Source: JACDAN01 sp035711385 (GTDB lineage Bacteria > Actinomycetota > Thermoleophilia > Gaiellales > Gaiellaceae). From it: DNA of 29,926 bases. Positions within the stretch are counted from its first letter, which is position 1. Every line of letters starts with the position of its first letter. Shown one piece after another: positions 15,897-23,679 of this stretch. Both the position numbers and the translations under genes were made by a program. The DNA is taken from assembly GCA_035711385.1 (NCBI GenBank), contig DASTCG010000094.1, forward strand, positions 1 through 29,926. The letters are read 5' to 3'. Below the pieces are notes generated by a model. It saw only the letters and a list, made by a program, of their open reading frames with translations, was not told the origin of the DNA and did not search any database.

Positions 15897-16934
15897 GTGC
15901 TCGAGGTGAGGACGCTCACGGACGGAGGGCAGACGGCCGAGGAGGTCGCGCGGGAGGTCGCCACGTACATCGAGGGCGCAGAGCGCTCCTTGGACTTCGC
16001 GCACTACGACTTCCACCTCGAGACCGAGACCGCGGTGATCGTCGGCGGCGCGGTCAAGGACGCGGCCCGCCGCGGCGTCCGCGTCCGGTTCCTCTACAAC
16101 CTCGACCACCGAAATCCGATCCCGGTCCCCCCGCCGCCGGAGCCGGACGGCGAGCTGATCGACTCCCTCGGCGTGCCCGTCCGGCCGATAGCCGGTGTCC
16201 CCGATCTCATGCACCACAAGTACGTCGTCCGGGACGGCGAGTCGGTCTGGACCGGGTCGACGAACTGGACGGACGAGTCGTGGCACCGGCAGGAGAACAT
16301 CGTGGTCGTCGCCCGCTCCGGCGATCTCGCCGCGCGGTTCACCGCAAACTTCGACGAGCTCTGGGAGACCGGCTCCGTCGCGGAGAGCGGGTTCGTCGAG
16401 CCGGACCCGGTGCGGGTCGGCGACACCGAGGTGCGCGCCTGGTTCACGCCCGGGCGGGGCGAGGACCTCTCGCACCGGATCGGCAAGGCCCTCGGCCGGG
16501 CGAGGCGGCGGATCCGGATCGCGTCGCCAGTGATCACCGCTGCGCCGGTGCTCTCGACCCTCGCCGAGATCGTCTCCGAGCGCCGGGTGGACGTCGCAGG
16601 CTGCGTCGACCAGCCGCAGGTGCGTGGAGTCATCTACCAGTGGCGGCAGAACGGCAACGTCGCCTGGAAGCTCCCGCTGCTCGAACGGGTGATGCAGGCG
16701 CCGTTCTCGGGCAAGCGCTCGACGCCGTGGGAGGCCGGCAGCGTCCACGACTTCATGCACGCGAAGATCACGGTCGCCGACGACACCATCTTCACCGGGA
16801 GCTTCAACCTCTCGCGCTCCGGCGAGCTGAACGCGGAGAACGTGCTCGAGATCGAGGATTCCGCGCTGGCGGATCGCCTCGCCGTCTTCGTCGACGAGGT
16901 GCGGCGGCGCTACCCGCCGTTCTCGGTCGAGTAG
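15897..16934 (+). CDS. Phospholipase D-like (two-HKD) protein
   Basis: 345 residues with two HKD motifs: MHHKYVVRD (His106, Lys108, Asp113) followed by GSTN (120-123), and MHAKITVAD (His288, Lys290, Asp295) followed by GSFNLS. The pair forms one phosphodiesterase active site. No signal peptide or membrane helix is visible, so it is probably cytoplasmic; substrates of such proteins range from phospholipids to nucleic acid ends and cannot be told here. A polyproline loop (VPPPPEPDG) sits between strands of the first half. GTG 15897 is used; GTG 15906 is an alternative. It ends 6 bp from the stop of the converging nitroreductase. Confidence 0.88.
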   Translation: MLEVRTLTDGGQTAEEVAREVATYIEGAERSLDFAHYDFHLETETAVIVGGAVKDAARRGVRVRFLYNLDHRNPIPVPPPPEPDGELIDSLGVPVRPIAGVPDLMHHKYVVRDGESVWTGSTNWTDESWHRQENIVVVARSGDLAARFTANFDELWETGSVAESGFVEPDPVRVGDTEVRAWFTPGRGEDLSHRIGKALGRARRRIRIASPVITAAPVLSTLAEIVSERRVDVAGCVDQPQVRGVIYQWRQNGNVAWKLPLLERVMQAPFSGKRSTPWEAGSVHDFMHAKITVADDTIFTGSFNLSRSGELNAENVLEIEDSALADRLAVFVDEVRRRYPPFSVE

Positions 16935-16940
16935 CCGGCT

Positions 16941-17552
16941 CTACCAGCGCTCCCAACGGACGACCTCAGCCCGCGGCTTCCTGCGCCGGCTGAAGACGCT
17001 GGACGAGGCGCTGGCCACGTCGCGTGCCTCCGTGGGATAGCCCATCGTCACCACGGCGACGAAGCGGAGGTCGTCCGGCAGGCCGAGGATCTCCCGGAGC
17101 GCCGCGGCATCCGTCGTCCCGAAGATCGCGGTGTCGAGGCCCTCGTCGATCGCGGCCAGCATGAGCGCCATGACGGCGGCGCCCGCGTCGACGTACCAGT
17201 AGGGCGCCGGCCACTCGATCTCCGTGCCGCCCGTGATCTTCAGCTTGTCCGGGGACCGGTACCGGTCGTGGTAGTCGTCCTCGCGGGTCAGGACGACCAT
17301 GTGGACGGGGGCGGCCGCCTTCCAGGGCCGCCGGCCCTGCGCGGCGAGCTCCTCCTCGTGGGCGGCGACTGCGATCTGCCGCCGGGTGTCCGGGTCCATG
17401 ACGACCACGATGCGCAGGCCCTGCGAGAACCCGGCGCTCGGGGCCCAGACAACGGCGGCGTTCGCGATCCGCTCGAGCACCTCGTGCGGCACGGGCCGGT
17501 CGGCGTAGGAGCGGACGCTCCGCCGACGGGTGAGGACGTCGCGGAACTCCAC
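16941..17552 (-). CDS. Nitroreductase-family flavoprotein
   Basis: 203 residues. The N-terminal RRRSVRSYADRPVP is the FMN-phosphate-binding start of the nitroreductase fold, WAPSAGFSQ is the usual APSAxNxQ site with Asn replaced by Phe-Ser, and GLDTAIFGTTDAAALREILGLPDDL is the standard closing half. It should be an FMN enzyme using NAD(P)H; the substrate is unknown. It starts at GTG 17552, 7 bp after the stop of a small membrane protein gene, and is probably expressed with it from the promoter at 17970-17999. Confidence 0.88.
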   Translation of the reverse strand: MEFRDVLTRRRSVRSYADRPVPHEVLERIANAAVVWAPSAGFSQGLRIVVVMDPDTRRQIAVAAHEEELAAQGRRPWKAAAPVHMVVLTREDDYHDRYRSPDKLKITGGTEIEWPAPYWYVDAGAAVMALMLAAIDEGLDTAIFGTTDAAALREILGLPDDLRFVAVVTMGYPTEARDVASASSSVFSRRRKPRAEVVRWERW

Positions 17553-17559
17553 GCCGGAG

Positions 17560-17961
17560 TCAGATGCCGATCAGGACGGCGCCCGGCGGCTCGGCCTCGA
17601 GCCGCCCGTTCTCGATCTCCGTGGCGATCCGGTCCTCGATCTTGCCGAGGCCGATGCGGTGCGTCGTCTGCCAGGTGCGCGTCTCGGCGGGCGGGCCCTC
17701 CGTGGTCGCCCGAAGGTTGGGCCGGGCGAAGTTCAGGCCCCGCTCGAAGAGCCAGATCAGGAAGAGCGGAATCGCGACGATCAGGGTCAGCCAGCCCCGG
17801 TCGAGCGTGATGATCCGGACGATGAAGACGATCATGATCACGGTCGCGATCACGCTCGGCCAGAACGACGGCTCGTCCATGTTCTCGGCGAGGGACGAGC
17901 CGCGCTTCACGCGCTCGAGGGTCCAGGTCCTGCCGTCGGGGGAGCGCACGGTGCGGGCCAC
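17560..17961 (-). CDS. Small two-helix membrane protein (hypothetical)
   Basis: 133 residues, not recognised. It has a basic N terminus (RTWTLERVKRG), two adjacent hydrophobic helices (about 34-52 and 55-72, the second ending FLIWLFERG), and a soluble C-terminal half containing RIGLGKIEDRIATEIENGRLE. GTG 17961 is immediately downstream of a good leaderless promoter. It is followed by the nitroreductase with a 7-bp gap, which suggests co-expression but gives no functional clue. Confidence 0.78.
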   Translation of the reverse strand: MARTVRSPDGRTWTLERVKRGSSLAENMDEPSFWPSVIATVIMIVFIVRIITLDRGWLTLIVAIPLFLIWLFERGLNFARPNLRATTEGPPAETRTWQTTHRIGLGKIEDRIATEIENGRLEAEPPGAVLIGI

Positions 17962-17969
17962 GGGCGCCG

Positions 17970-17999
17970 ATCTTACGTCGGCCGCCCGGCCGCGTTCAA
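17970..17999 (-). promoter_or_regulatory. Promoter TTGAAC-18-TAAGAT, leaderless start
   Basis: On the minus strand, TTGAAC (17994-17999) and TAAGAT (17970-17975) are separated by 18 bp, and GTG 17961 begins 8 nt after the -10. This is the clearest sigma-70-type promoter in the window. The -35 directly follows the stop of the 64-residue membrane protein gene. Confidence 0.65.
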
Positions 18000-18194
18000 T
18001 CAGGTGACGAGGGCGATGAGGACGGCGATCAGGGCGATCGCGGCGATGACGAGCAGACCGGCCGTGATCGCGGCGCCGACGACGATCTGCTTCGCCTGTC
18101 CCGTGAGCCGCTCACGCAGCGGCCTCGGGTCGTCGGCCGTGAGGATGCGGATGCCCCGGCGGAGCACCCAGAAGCCGATCAGCCTGTAGACCAT
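18000..18194 (-). CDS. Small membrane protein (hypothetical, 64 aa)
   Basis: Starts at ATG 18194 and ends in TGA at 18000. An amphipathic or basic N-terminal half (YRLIGFWVLRRGIR, DDPRPLRERLTGQAKQ) precedes one long hydrophobic stretch (about 37-63) that reaches the last residues. It is not recognised. No obvious Shine-Dalgarno or promoter was seen. The 178 bp between it and guaA hold a palindrome-rich repeat-like segment. Confidence 0.6.
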   Translation of the reverse strand: MVYRLIGFWVLRRGIRILTADDPRPLRERLTGQAKQIVVGAAITAGLLVIAAIALIAVLIALVT

Positions 18195-18250
18195 CGTGCC
18201 GTCGGTCTTCCCGCCGGCCGCCCGCGGGAAACGACCACGGCCGCGGCAGC

Positions 18251-18300
18251 CCTGTCCCCGGGGACGGAACGTCTGTGCCACGCGACGGGGTCTGACCCCA
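18251..18300. repeat. REP-like palindromic segment
   Basis: A perfect 12-bp palindrome GTCCCCGGGGAC (18254-18265) is followed 21 bp later by GGGGTCTGACCCC (18287-18299, 5-bp stem with 3-nt loop). The pair of G/C clamps around a GTCTGTGCCACG core resembles repetitive extragenic palindromes from other high-GC genomes, from memory. Only one copy is in this window, so repeat status is unproven. It could also act as a transcription terminator for guaA. Confidence 0.45.
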
Positions 18301-18372
18301 AGCGGGCCGGCGGGCCGCTCCTGGAGGAAAGAGGCGTCCACAGCCGGCCGGGCGGGAGCCGGCCGGAGCGGC

Positions 18373-19947
18373 CTACTCCCACTCGATCGTGCTGGGAGGC
18401 TTCGAGGAGATGTCGAGCGCCACGCGGTTCACGCCCGGGATCTCGTTGATGATCCGGCCGGAGATCGTCTCCAGGAGGTCGTAGGGCATGCGCGCCCAGT
18501 CCGCGGTCATGGCGTCCTCCGAGGTGACGGCGCGAATCACGATCGGGTATGCGTAGGTCCGCTCGTCGCCTTGCACGCCCACCGACCGGATCGCAGGCAG
18601 CACCGCGAAGGACTGCCAGAGCCCGCGGTAGAGCCCGGCGCGCCGCACCTCCTCCTGGAGGATCGCGTCGGCCTCGCGCAGGATCTCCAGCCGCTCCCGC
18701 GTGACCTCGCCGATGATCCGGATGGCGAGACCTGGCCCTGGGAACGGCTGCCGCCAGACCATCCGCTCGGGCAGGCCGAGCTCCTCGCCGACCCGCCTGA
18801 CCTCGTCCTTGAAGAGCAGGCGCAGCGGCTCGACGAGCTCGAAGTCCACGTCCTCCGGGAGGCCGCCGACGTTGTGGTGCGACTTGATGAGCGCCGCGAC
18901 GCCCTCCGTCCCACCCGACTCGATCACGTCCGAGTAGAGCGTGCCCTGAACGAGAAACGGCACCCGACCCAGGCGGCGGGCCTCTTCCTCGAAGACGCGG
19001 ATGAACCCTTCGCCGACGCGCTTGCGCTTCTCCTCGGGGTCGTCGATCCCCTCGAGGCGGGCGAGGAACCGGTCGGCGGCGTCGACGTGTACGAGCGGTA
19101 CATGGAAGTGCCCGCGGAAGGTCTCGACGACCTGGGCGGCCTCGTCCTTCCGCAGCAGGCCGTGGTCGACGAAGACGCACGTGAGCTGGTCGCCGACTGC
19201 CTTGTGGACGAGGAGCGCCGCCACCGCCGAGTCCACGCCGCCCGACAGCGCGCAGAGAACCCGCTGGGACCCGACCTGGGCGCGGATCCGCTCAACCTGC
19301 TCCTCGATGACGGCTGCAGCCGTCCAGGTCGGGGGCGCTTCGGCGACACCGTAGAGGAAGTTCTTCAGCACCTCCTGCCCGTGCGCCGTGTGCACGACCT
19401 CCGGGTGGAACTGGACGCCGTAGAGGCTGCGATCGGGCGCCTCGAAGGCGGCGATCGGCGTCGAGGGAGACCTGGCGGTAATCTCCGCACCCTCCGGGGG
19501 CGCCGTCACGGAGTCGCGGTGGCTCATCCATACCACCTGCTCATCGGGCGTGTCCTCGAGCAGCGCCCCGCCCGCCGACCGGAGCTCGGCGCGCCCGAAC
19601 TCCGAGCCGCCGGTCCGCTCCACGCGGCCGCCGAGGTCGAGCGCCATGAGCTGCATCCCGTAGCAGATGCCGAGCGTCGGGATCCCGAGCTCCCAGACGG
19701 CAGGGTCGAGCTTCGGCGCCTCGTCGGCGTAGACCGACGCCGGCCCGCCGCTCAGGATCAGCGCCCTGGGGTTTCGAGCGCGGATCGCCTGCGCCGGCGT
19801 TCGGTGCGACACGAGCTCCGAGTAGACCCGGCATTCGCGGACCCGCCGTGCGATCAGCTGCGAGTACTGGCCGCCGAAGTCCACGACGAGGACCGGGCGG
19901 TCCTCCGGCCCCGCCTCCGTTCGCTCGAAGGGCAGGACCTCGGCCAC
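18373..19947 (-). CDS. guaA: GMP synthase (glutamine-hydrolysing)
   Basis: 524 residues making GMP from XMP, ATP and glutamine. The N-terminal class I amidotransferase has DFGGQYSQLIARR, the nucleophile in LGICYGMQ (Cys95), and VQFHPEV. The ATP-pyrophosphatase domain has the P-loop LSGGVDSAV. The C terminus ends KPPSTIEWE as in all GuaA dimerisation domains. The GTG start shares one base with the guaB3 stop (TAGTG), implying tight coupling. About 17 residues precede the first conserved strand. Confidence 0.98.
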   Translation of the reverse strand: MAEVLPFERTEAGPEDRPVLVVDFGGQYSQLIARRVRECRVYSELVSHRTPAQAIRARNPRALILSGGPASVYADEAPKLDPAVWELGIPTLGICYGMQLMALDLGGRVERTGGSEFGRAELRSAGGALLEDTPDEQVVWMSHRDSVTAPPEGAEITARSPSTPIAAFEAPDRSLYGVQFHPEVVHTAHGQEVLKNFLYGVAEAPPTWTAAAVIEEQVERIRAQVGSQRVLCALSGGVDSAVAALLVHKAVGDQLTCVFVDHGLLRKDEAAQVVETFRGHFHVPLVHVDAADRFLARLEGIDDPEEKRKRVGEGFIRVFEEEARRLGRVPFLVQGTLYSDVIESGGTEGVAALIKSHHNVGGLPEDVDFELVEPLRLLFKDEVRRVGEELGLPERMVWRQPFPGPGLAIRIIGEVTRERLEILREADAILQEEVRRAGLYRGLWQSFAVLPAIRSVGVQGDERTYAYPIVIRAVTSEDAMTADWARMPYDLLETISGRIINEIPGVNRVALDISSKPPSTIEWE

Positions 19948-21104
19948 TAGCCCATCCCGATCCGCTGGGACTGCTGGAGGCCCTTGCCCTCGGTCTTGAT
20001 CGCGGGCGCGAGCATGATCTCGGCCTTCTGGAAGTCGTGGATCGACTCGTACCCGCAGGTCGCCATCGCGGTGCGGAGGGCTCCCATCAGGTTGAGCGTC
20101 CCGTCGTTCTCGGTGGCCGGGCCGATGACGATCTCCTCGAGGGTCGCCACCTGGTTGACCTGGACACGCGCGCCGCGCGGCAGGGTCGGGTGGAACGTGG
20201 CCATCCCCCAGTGGTAGCCGAGCCCGGGCGCCTCCTTCGCGCGTGCAAGCGGCGAGCCGATCATCACCGCATCTGCGCCGCAGGCGATCGCCTTCGCGAT
20301 GTCGCCGCCCGTCCGCATGCCACCGTCGGCGATCACGTTCACGTACGTGCCGGTCTCGAGCAGGTGCTGGACGCGGGCGGCGCTCGCGTCGGAGATCGCG
20401 GTCGCCTGGGGGACGCCGACCCCGAGCACACCGCGCGTCGTGCACGCGGCGCCCGGCCCCACGCCGACGAGCACGGCAGCGGCTCCCGTCCGCATCAGGT
20501 GAAGCGCGGTCTGGTAGGAGGCGCAGCCGCCGACGATCACCGGGATCGGGATCTCGGAGATGAACTCCTTGAGGTTGAGCGCAGCGCCGTTCGAGGAGAC
20601 GTGCTCGGCCGAGACGACGGTTCCCTGGATGACGAGGATGTCCAGGCCCGCCGCGAGGGCGATCTCGTAGTGCTCGCGCACCCGCTGGGGCGTCAGGGAC
20701 CCGGCGGCGAGCACGCCTCTTGACTTGATCTCCTCGATGCGGCGCGCGATCAGGCGCGGCTCGACCGGCTGCGCGTAGATCTTCTGCATCATCGCGGTCG
20801 CCTTCTCCTTCGGCGCCTTCGCGATCTTCGCCAGCTGGATGTCCGCGTCCTCGTAGCGGGTGAAGATGCCCTCGAGGTTGAGGACGCCGAGGCCACCGAG
20901 CTCGCCGAGCTTGAGGGCGGTCTCGGGCGAGACGACCCCGTCCATCGCCGAGCCGAGCAGCGGCAGCTCGAGCAGATGCGGACCAAGCTTCCAGCCGATG
21001 TCGACGTCCTGCGGGTCCCGCGTGCGCCGGCTCGGGACGATCGCGATGTCGTCGAAGCCGTAGGCCTGCCGCGCCTTCTTCCCTCTCCCAATCTCTACTT
21101 CCAC
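19947..21104 (-). CDS. guaB3: GuaB3-type IMP dehydrogenase family protein
   Basis: 385 residues from GTG 21104. VEIGRGKKARQAYGFDDIAIVPSRRT (start of the family, shown in part) and the catalytic loop GPGAACTTRGVLGVGVPQ with Cys221 mark an IMPDH barrel; DGGMRTGGDIAKA and GSPLARAKEAPG follow. There are no CBS domains. Actinobacteria typically carry this shorter paralogue besides a true GuaB, so whether it supplies XMP is uncertain; its fusion-like coupling to guaA supports a role in GMP synthesis or its control. GTG 21104 was chosen over GTG 21125 because it follows a GAGGGG stretch and gives the family's usual N terminus. Confidence 0.93.
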   Translation of the reverse strand: MEVEIGRGKKARQAYGFDDIAIVPSRRTRDPQDVDIGWKLGPHLLELPLLGSAMDGVVSPETALKLGELGGLGVLNLEGIFTRYEDADIQLAKIAKAPKEKATAMMQKIYAQPVEPRLIARRIEEIKSRGVLAAGSLTPQRVREHYEIALAAGLDILVIQGTVVSAEHVSSNGAALNLKEFISEIPIPVIVGGCASYQTALHLMRTGAAAVLVGVGPGAACTTRGVLGVGVPQATAISDASAARVQHLLETGTYVNVIADGGMRTGGDIAKAIACGADAVMIGSPLARAKEAPGLGYHWGMATFHPTLPRGARVQVNQVATLEEIVIGPATENDGTLNLMGALRTAMATCGYESIHDFQKAEIMLAPAIKTEGKGLQQSQRIGMG

Positions 21105-21128
21105 GACCTCACCCCTCTGATGCACGAA

Positions 21129-21206
21129 GGCCCAGGCTCCTCGCGGTTGGCCTGGGCCGGAGACGTCCGTCTTTGTCAGTCCCTCTCAAATCGAGCGTCG
21201 ATCGTA
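21129..21206 (-). promoter_or_regulatory. guaB3 5' region: candidate -10 and 9-bp leader hairpin
   Basis: On the minus strand a TACGAT hexamer (21201-21206) could start a leader of about 90 nt before GTG 21104. The leader contains AGACGGACGTCT (21161-21172, 5-bp arms) and a perfect 9-bp stem (21129-21137 with 21150-21158, 12-nt loop), ending about 24 nt before the start codon. A purine-linked control of guaB3-guaA is possible, but the structure matches no riboswitch I recognise. Confidence 0.35.
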
Positions 21207-21274
21207 ACAACGACTCCTGACGGCCTCAGACCTCGTCTCAGGATGCGGCACAGCGCTCGTGCTGGAACGAGCTC

Positions 21275-22234
21275 TCAGAGCTCGGACGGGACGGGCTCGA
21301 GCGTCTCGACCTTGACGTTCCCGGCGAGCCGTGTCAGCTCCCGCGGCTCGAAGCGGCCGGCTCCGACCTCCTGCACCGCGGCGGCCCCAGCGGCGACCGC
21401 GCGCCTGAGCGCCTCCTGGGGCGTCAGCTCGTCGAGCAGCGCCGCGATGTAGCCGGCGAGGAGCACGTCACCCGACCCCGCCGGCGAGACGGTCGCCACC
21501 TGCGGAACGGCCGCGTGGAGGCGGGCGACGTCCCGATCCCCTCGCAACAGCGCGTAGCAGCCCGAGGTGAGCGTGATCAGCACGTTCTTCGCCCCGAGAA
21601 CCGAGATGTGCTCGAGCGCCTGCACGAAGTCCTGCGGATCGTGGAACTCCTGCCCGACGAGCCCCTCGGCCTCGCGCTCGTTCGGCGTCACGAGATACGG
21701 CTCGGACTCCGTCCCCAGGCGGAGCGGCTGGCCCTCGGCGTCGAGCACGGCCCTGATCCCGCGCCGGTCGAGCTCGCGGATCGCCTCGGCGTAGAACTCC
21801 TCGCCGACACCGCGCGGGAGTGTGCCGGCGAAGACGACCATGTCGGCGCCGCGGGAGAGGTAGCGCAACTTCTCGAGCAACAGCTCGAGCTCCTCCGGCT
21901 TGACGTCCGGCCCCCACTCGTTGATCTCGGTGTACGTCCCTCCGGTCGGATCGACGACCGCGGTGGAGGTCCGCGACTCGTCCGCGATCTGCACAAAGTC
22001 GTTGAGGATCGCCTCCCGCGTCAGCTCGCTCACGATCCTCGAGCCTGTCCGTCCTCCGGCGAGGCCGGTGGCGACGACGGGAACGTCCATCCGCTTGAGG
22101 GCCCGGGCGATGTTGACGCCCTTGCCGCCGGCGAGTGTCAGGCCCGCGCTCGCGCGGTGGCGCTGCCCGGGCTGGAAGTTCGGCACGGTGAGCGTTCTGT
22201 CGAGCGCCGCGTTCATCGTCACCGTGACGATCAC
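21275..22234 (-). CDS. PfkB-family sugar-phosphate kinase (1-phosphofructokinase-like)
   Basis: 319 residues. VTVTMNAALDRTL, GGKGVNIARALKRM and the catalytic loop PAGSGDVLLAGYIAALL place it in the FruK/LacC branch of the PfkB family, which phosphorylates fructose-1-phosphate, tagatose-6-phosphate or fructose-6-phosphate. The loop is GSGD where GAGD is usual; the catalytic Asp is kept. GTG 22234 was chosen: it follows GGAGGG by 8 nt and forms a GTGA overlap with the carboxypeptidase stop. No PTS or sugar transporter gene is adjacent, so the substrate is open. After the stop (21126-21274) only weak stem-loops are seen. Confidence 0.9.
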   Translation of the reverse strand: MIVTVTMNAALDRTLTVPNFQPGQRHRASAGLTLAGGKGVNIARALKRMDVPVVATGLAGGRTGSRIVSELTREAILNDFVQIADESRTSTAVVDPTGGTYTEINEWGPDVKPEELELLLEKLRYLSRGADMVVFAGTLPRGVGEEFYAEAIRELDRRGIRAVLDAEGQPLRLGTESEPYLVTPNEREAEGLVGQEFHDPQDFVQALEHISVLGAKNVLITLTSGCYALLRGDRDVARLHAAVPQVATVSPAGSGDVLLAGYIAALLDELTPQEALRRAVAAGAAAVQEVGAGRFEPRELTRLAGNVKVETLEPVPSEL

Positions 22235-23349
22235 GAGAGCCACCCTCCGATGTGGTCGACGGCGCGGCCGGCGTACCAGCCGGCCCGGTCGAGGACACCG
22301 GGCTCGTCTCGCGTCTCCGCGGCCACGAGCGGGGTTCGGCCGAGCAGCCGCTTCCGGTCGTAGACGCGGACCTCGCCGACGACCTGCCCGCGGCGAACGG
22401 GAAGCTCGAGCCGTGCCGGGACGACGACCCGCTGCACGAGCGGCCGGCCGATCCGGACGGCGCGCCGAAGCGGGCGTGCTGCGACCACGGGCACCGCCTT
22501 GCGGCCCCAGTCGACCGGAACCCGCGTGTAGGCGCGGTCGGTCGACGCGACTGGCACGTAGGCGTAGCGTGACATCCCCCAGGCGAGCAGCTCCTCGAGG
22601 TCGGCGTTGCGGACGGCACGCGACGGGCTTCCCAGGATCGTCGCGTAGATCGTGACGTGGTTGCCGCGGGCGGCGGCGACCTCGTTCCAGTCGGCGTCGG
22701 ACGTATGGCCGGTCTTCACGCCGAAGATGCCGGGGAACTCCCCGAGGAGGTCGTTCCAGGTGTGAAGCGTCCGCCCGCCCGAGATCGAGGCGGCCTGACG
22801 GCGCACGAGCCGCCGTACGGTCGGGTTCTTCATCGCCTCCCGCGCCAGGCGCGTCACGTCCGCGGCGGACGAGTAGTGGCCGGGTGCATCGAGGCCGTCG
22901 GGGCGCGCGAAGTGGGTGTCCCGAAGCCCCAGCGCCTTCGCGCGCTTGTTCATGAGCGCGACGAACGGGGCGCTCGCACCACCGCCGACGTATTCGGCGA
23001 TCGCGACCGCGCTGTCGTTTGCGCTCTGGATCAGCGCCGCGGCGATCAGGTCGCGGAGCGGGATGCGCTCCCCCGCGCGGAGCTGGATGGTCGAGCCGGT
23101 CACTCCGACCGCGTCGCGGTCCACGGAGACGACTGCGCCGGGCTTGGCACGCTCGAGCGCGACGAGCACGGTCATCAGCTTGGTGATGCTCGCAATCGGA
23201 AGCCGGTCGTGCGCGCCGCGGGCGAGGAGGACCTCACCGGTGCCCGCGTCCTCGACCAGGAAGGCCCGGGCGTCCACCTGGGGTGTTGCGGCGGACGCGG
23301 CCGAAGTCGAGCACGCGAGAAGAGCGACGAGGACGACCAGTCGCTTCAT
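22231..23349 (-). CDS. D-alanyl-D-alanine carboxypeptidase (S11, DacA-like)
   Basis: 372 residues. A signal peptide (MKRLVVLVALLACSTSAASA) is followed by the penicillin-binding-protein motifs ASITK (Ser54 nucleophile, Lys57), SAN (109-111) and KTG (212-214) in correct order. It trims the terminal D-Ala of peptidoglycan stem peptides outside the membrane. The C-terminal 100 residues form a beta-rich DacA-type domain (RVYDRKRLLGRTPLVA). Cys13 in LLAC could be a lipobox, though LLA is not ideal; cleavage after ASAA is equally possible. It starts 12 bp after the LysM gene, and its stop overlaps the kinase start. Confidence 0.94.
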   Translation of the reverse strand: MKRLVVLVALLACSTSAASAATPQVDARAFLVEDAGTGEVLLARGAHDRLPIASITKLMTVLVALERAKPGAVVSVDRDAVGVTGSTIQLRAGERIPLRDLIAAALIQSANDSAVAIAEYVGGGASAPFVALMNKRAKALGLRDTHFARPDGLDAPGHYSSAADVTRLAREAMKNPTVRRLVRRQAASISGGRTLHTWNDLLGEFPGIFGVKTGHTSDADWNEVAAARGNHVTIYATILGSPSRAVRNADLEELLAWGMSRYAYVPVASTDRAYTRVPVDWGRKAVPVVAARPLRRAVRIGRPLVQRVVVPARLELPVRRGQVVGEVRVYDRKRLLGRTPLVAAETRDEPGVLDRAGWYAGRAVDHIGGWLS

Positions 23350-23361
23350 CGGCGCCCTACG

Positions 23362-23679
23362 TTAGTTGACGCGGAGAGGCTGGCCGACCCGGAGCGCCGT
23401 CGGGTCGACCCCCGGATTCAACTCGGCAAGGCGGTCGACGGTCGTGCCGAACTTCCCCGCGATCGACGCCAGCGTGTCGCCGCTTCGGACCGAGTAGACG
23501 GTTGCCTTCGCGCTCCTCGTCCGAGCCTTCGGCTGCTGCTTCGAGGCGGCCGGGGCGGGCCGAGTCACATCGCCGCCGCCCTGGAGGGCCGGACGTGCGA
23601 GCACGACGACCGCCGTCGCGACGGCGAGCGCGAGGGCCGGGAACCCGTAGCGGACGAACCACCAGGGGATCGTCACCAT
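23362..23679 (-). CDS. Membrane-anchored LysM protein
   Basis: 105 residues: a short cytoplasmic N terminus (VTIPWWFVRYG), one membrane helix (about 12-30), a basic Ala/Pro/Lys linker and a single LysM domain (about 61-105) with VRSGDTLASIAGKFGTT and LNPGVDPTALRVGQPLRVN. LysM binds N-acetylglucosamine polymers, here most likely peptidoglycan. ATG 23679 overlaps pyrF by 7 bp; GTG 23676 (GTGA overlap) is equally plausible. With the following carboxypeptidase it makes a small wall-related pair downstream of pyrF. Confidence 0.88.
   Translation of the reverse strand: MVTIPWWFVRYGFPALALAVATAVVVLARPALQGGGDVTRPAPAASKQQPKARTRSAKATVYSVRSGDTLASIAGKFGTTVDRLAELNPGVDPTALRVGQPLRVN

Noticed and set aside
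19947..21104. Full-length GuaB IMP dehydrogenase
   Set aside because: No CBS domains and the short GuaB3-type N terminus; classed as the GuaB3 paralogue.
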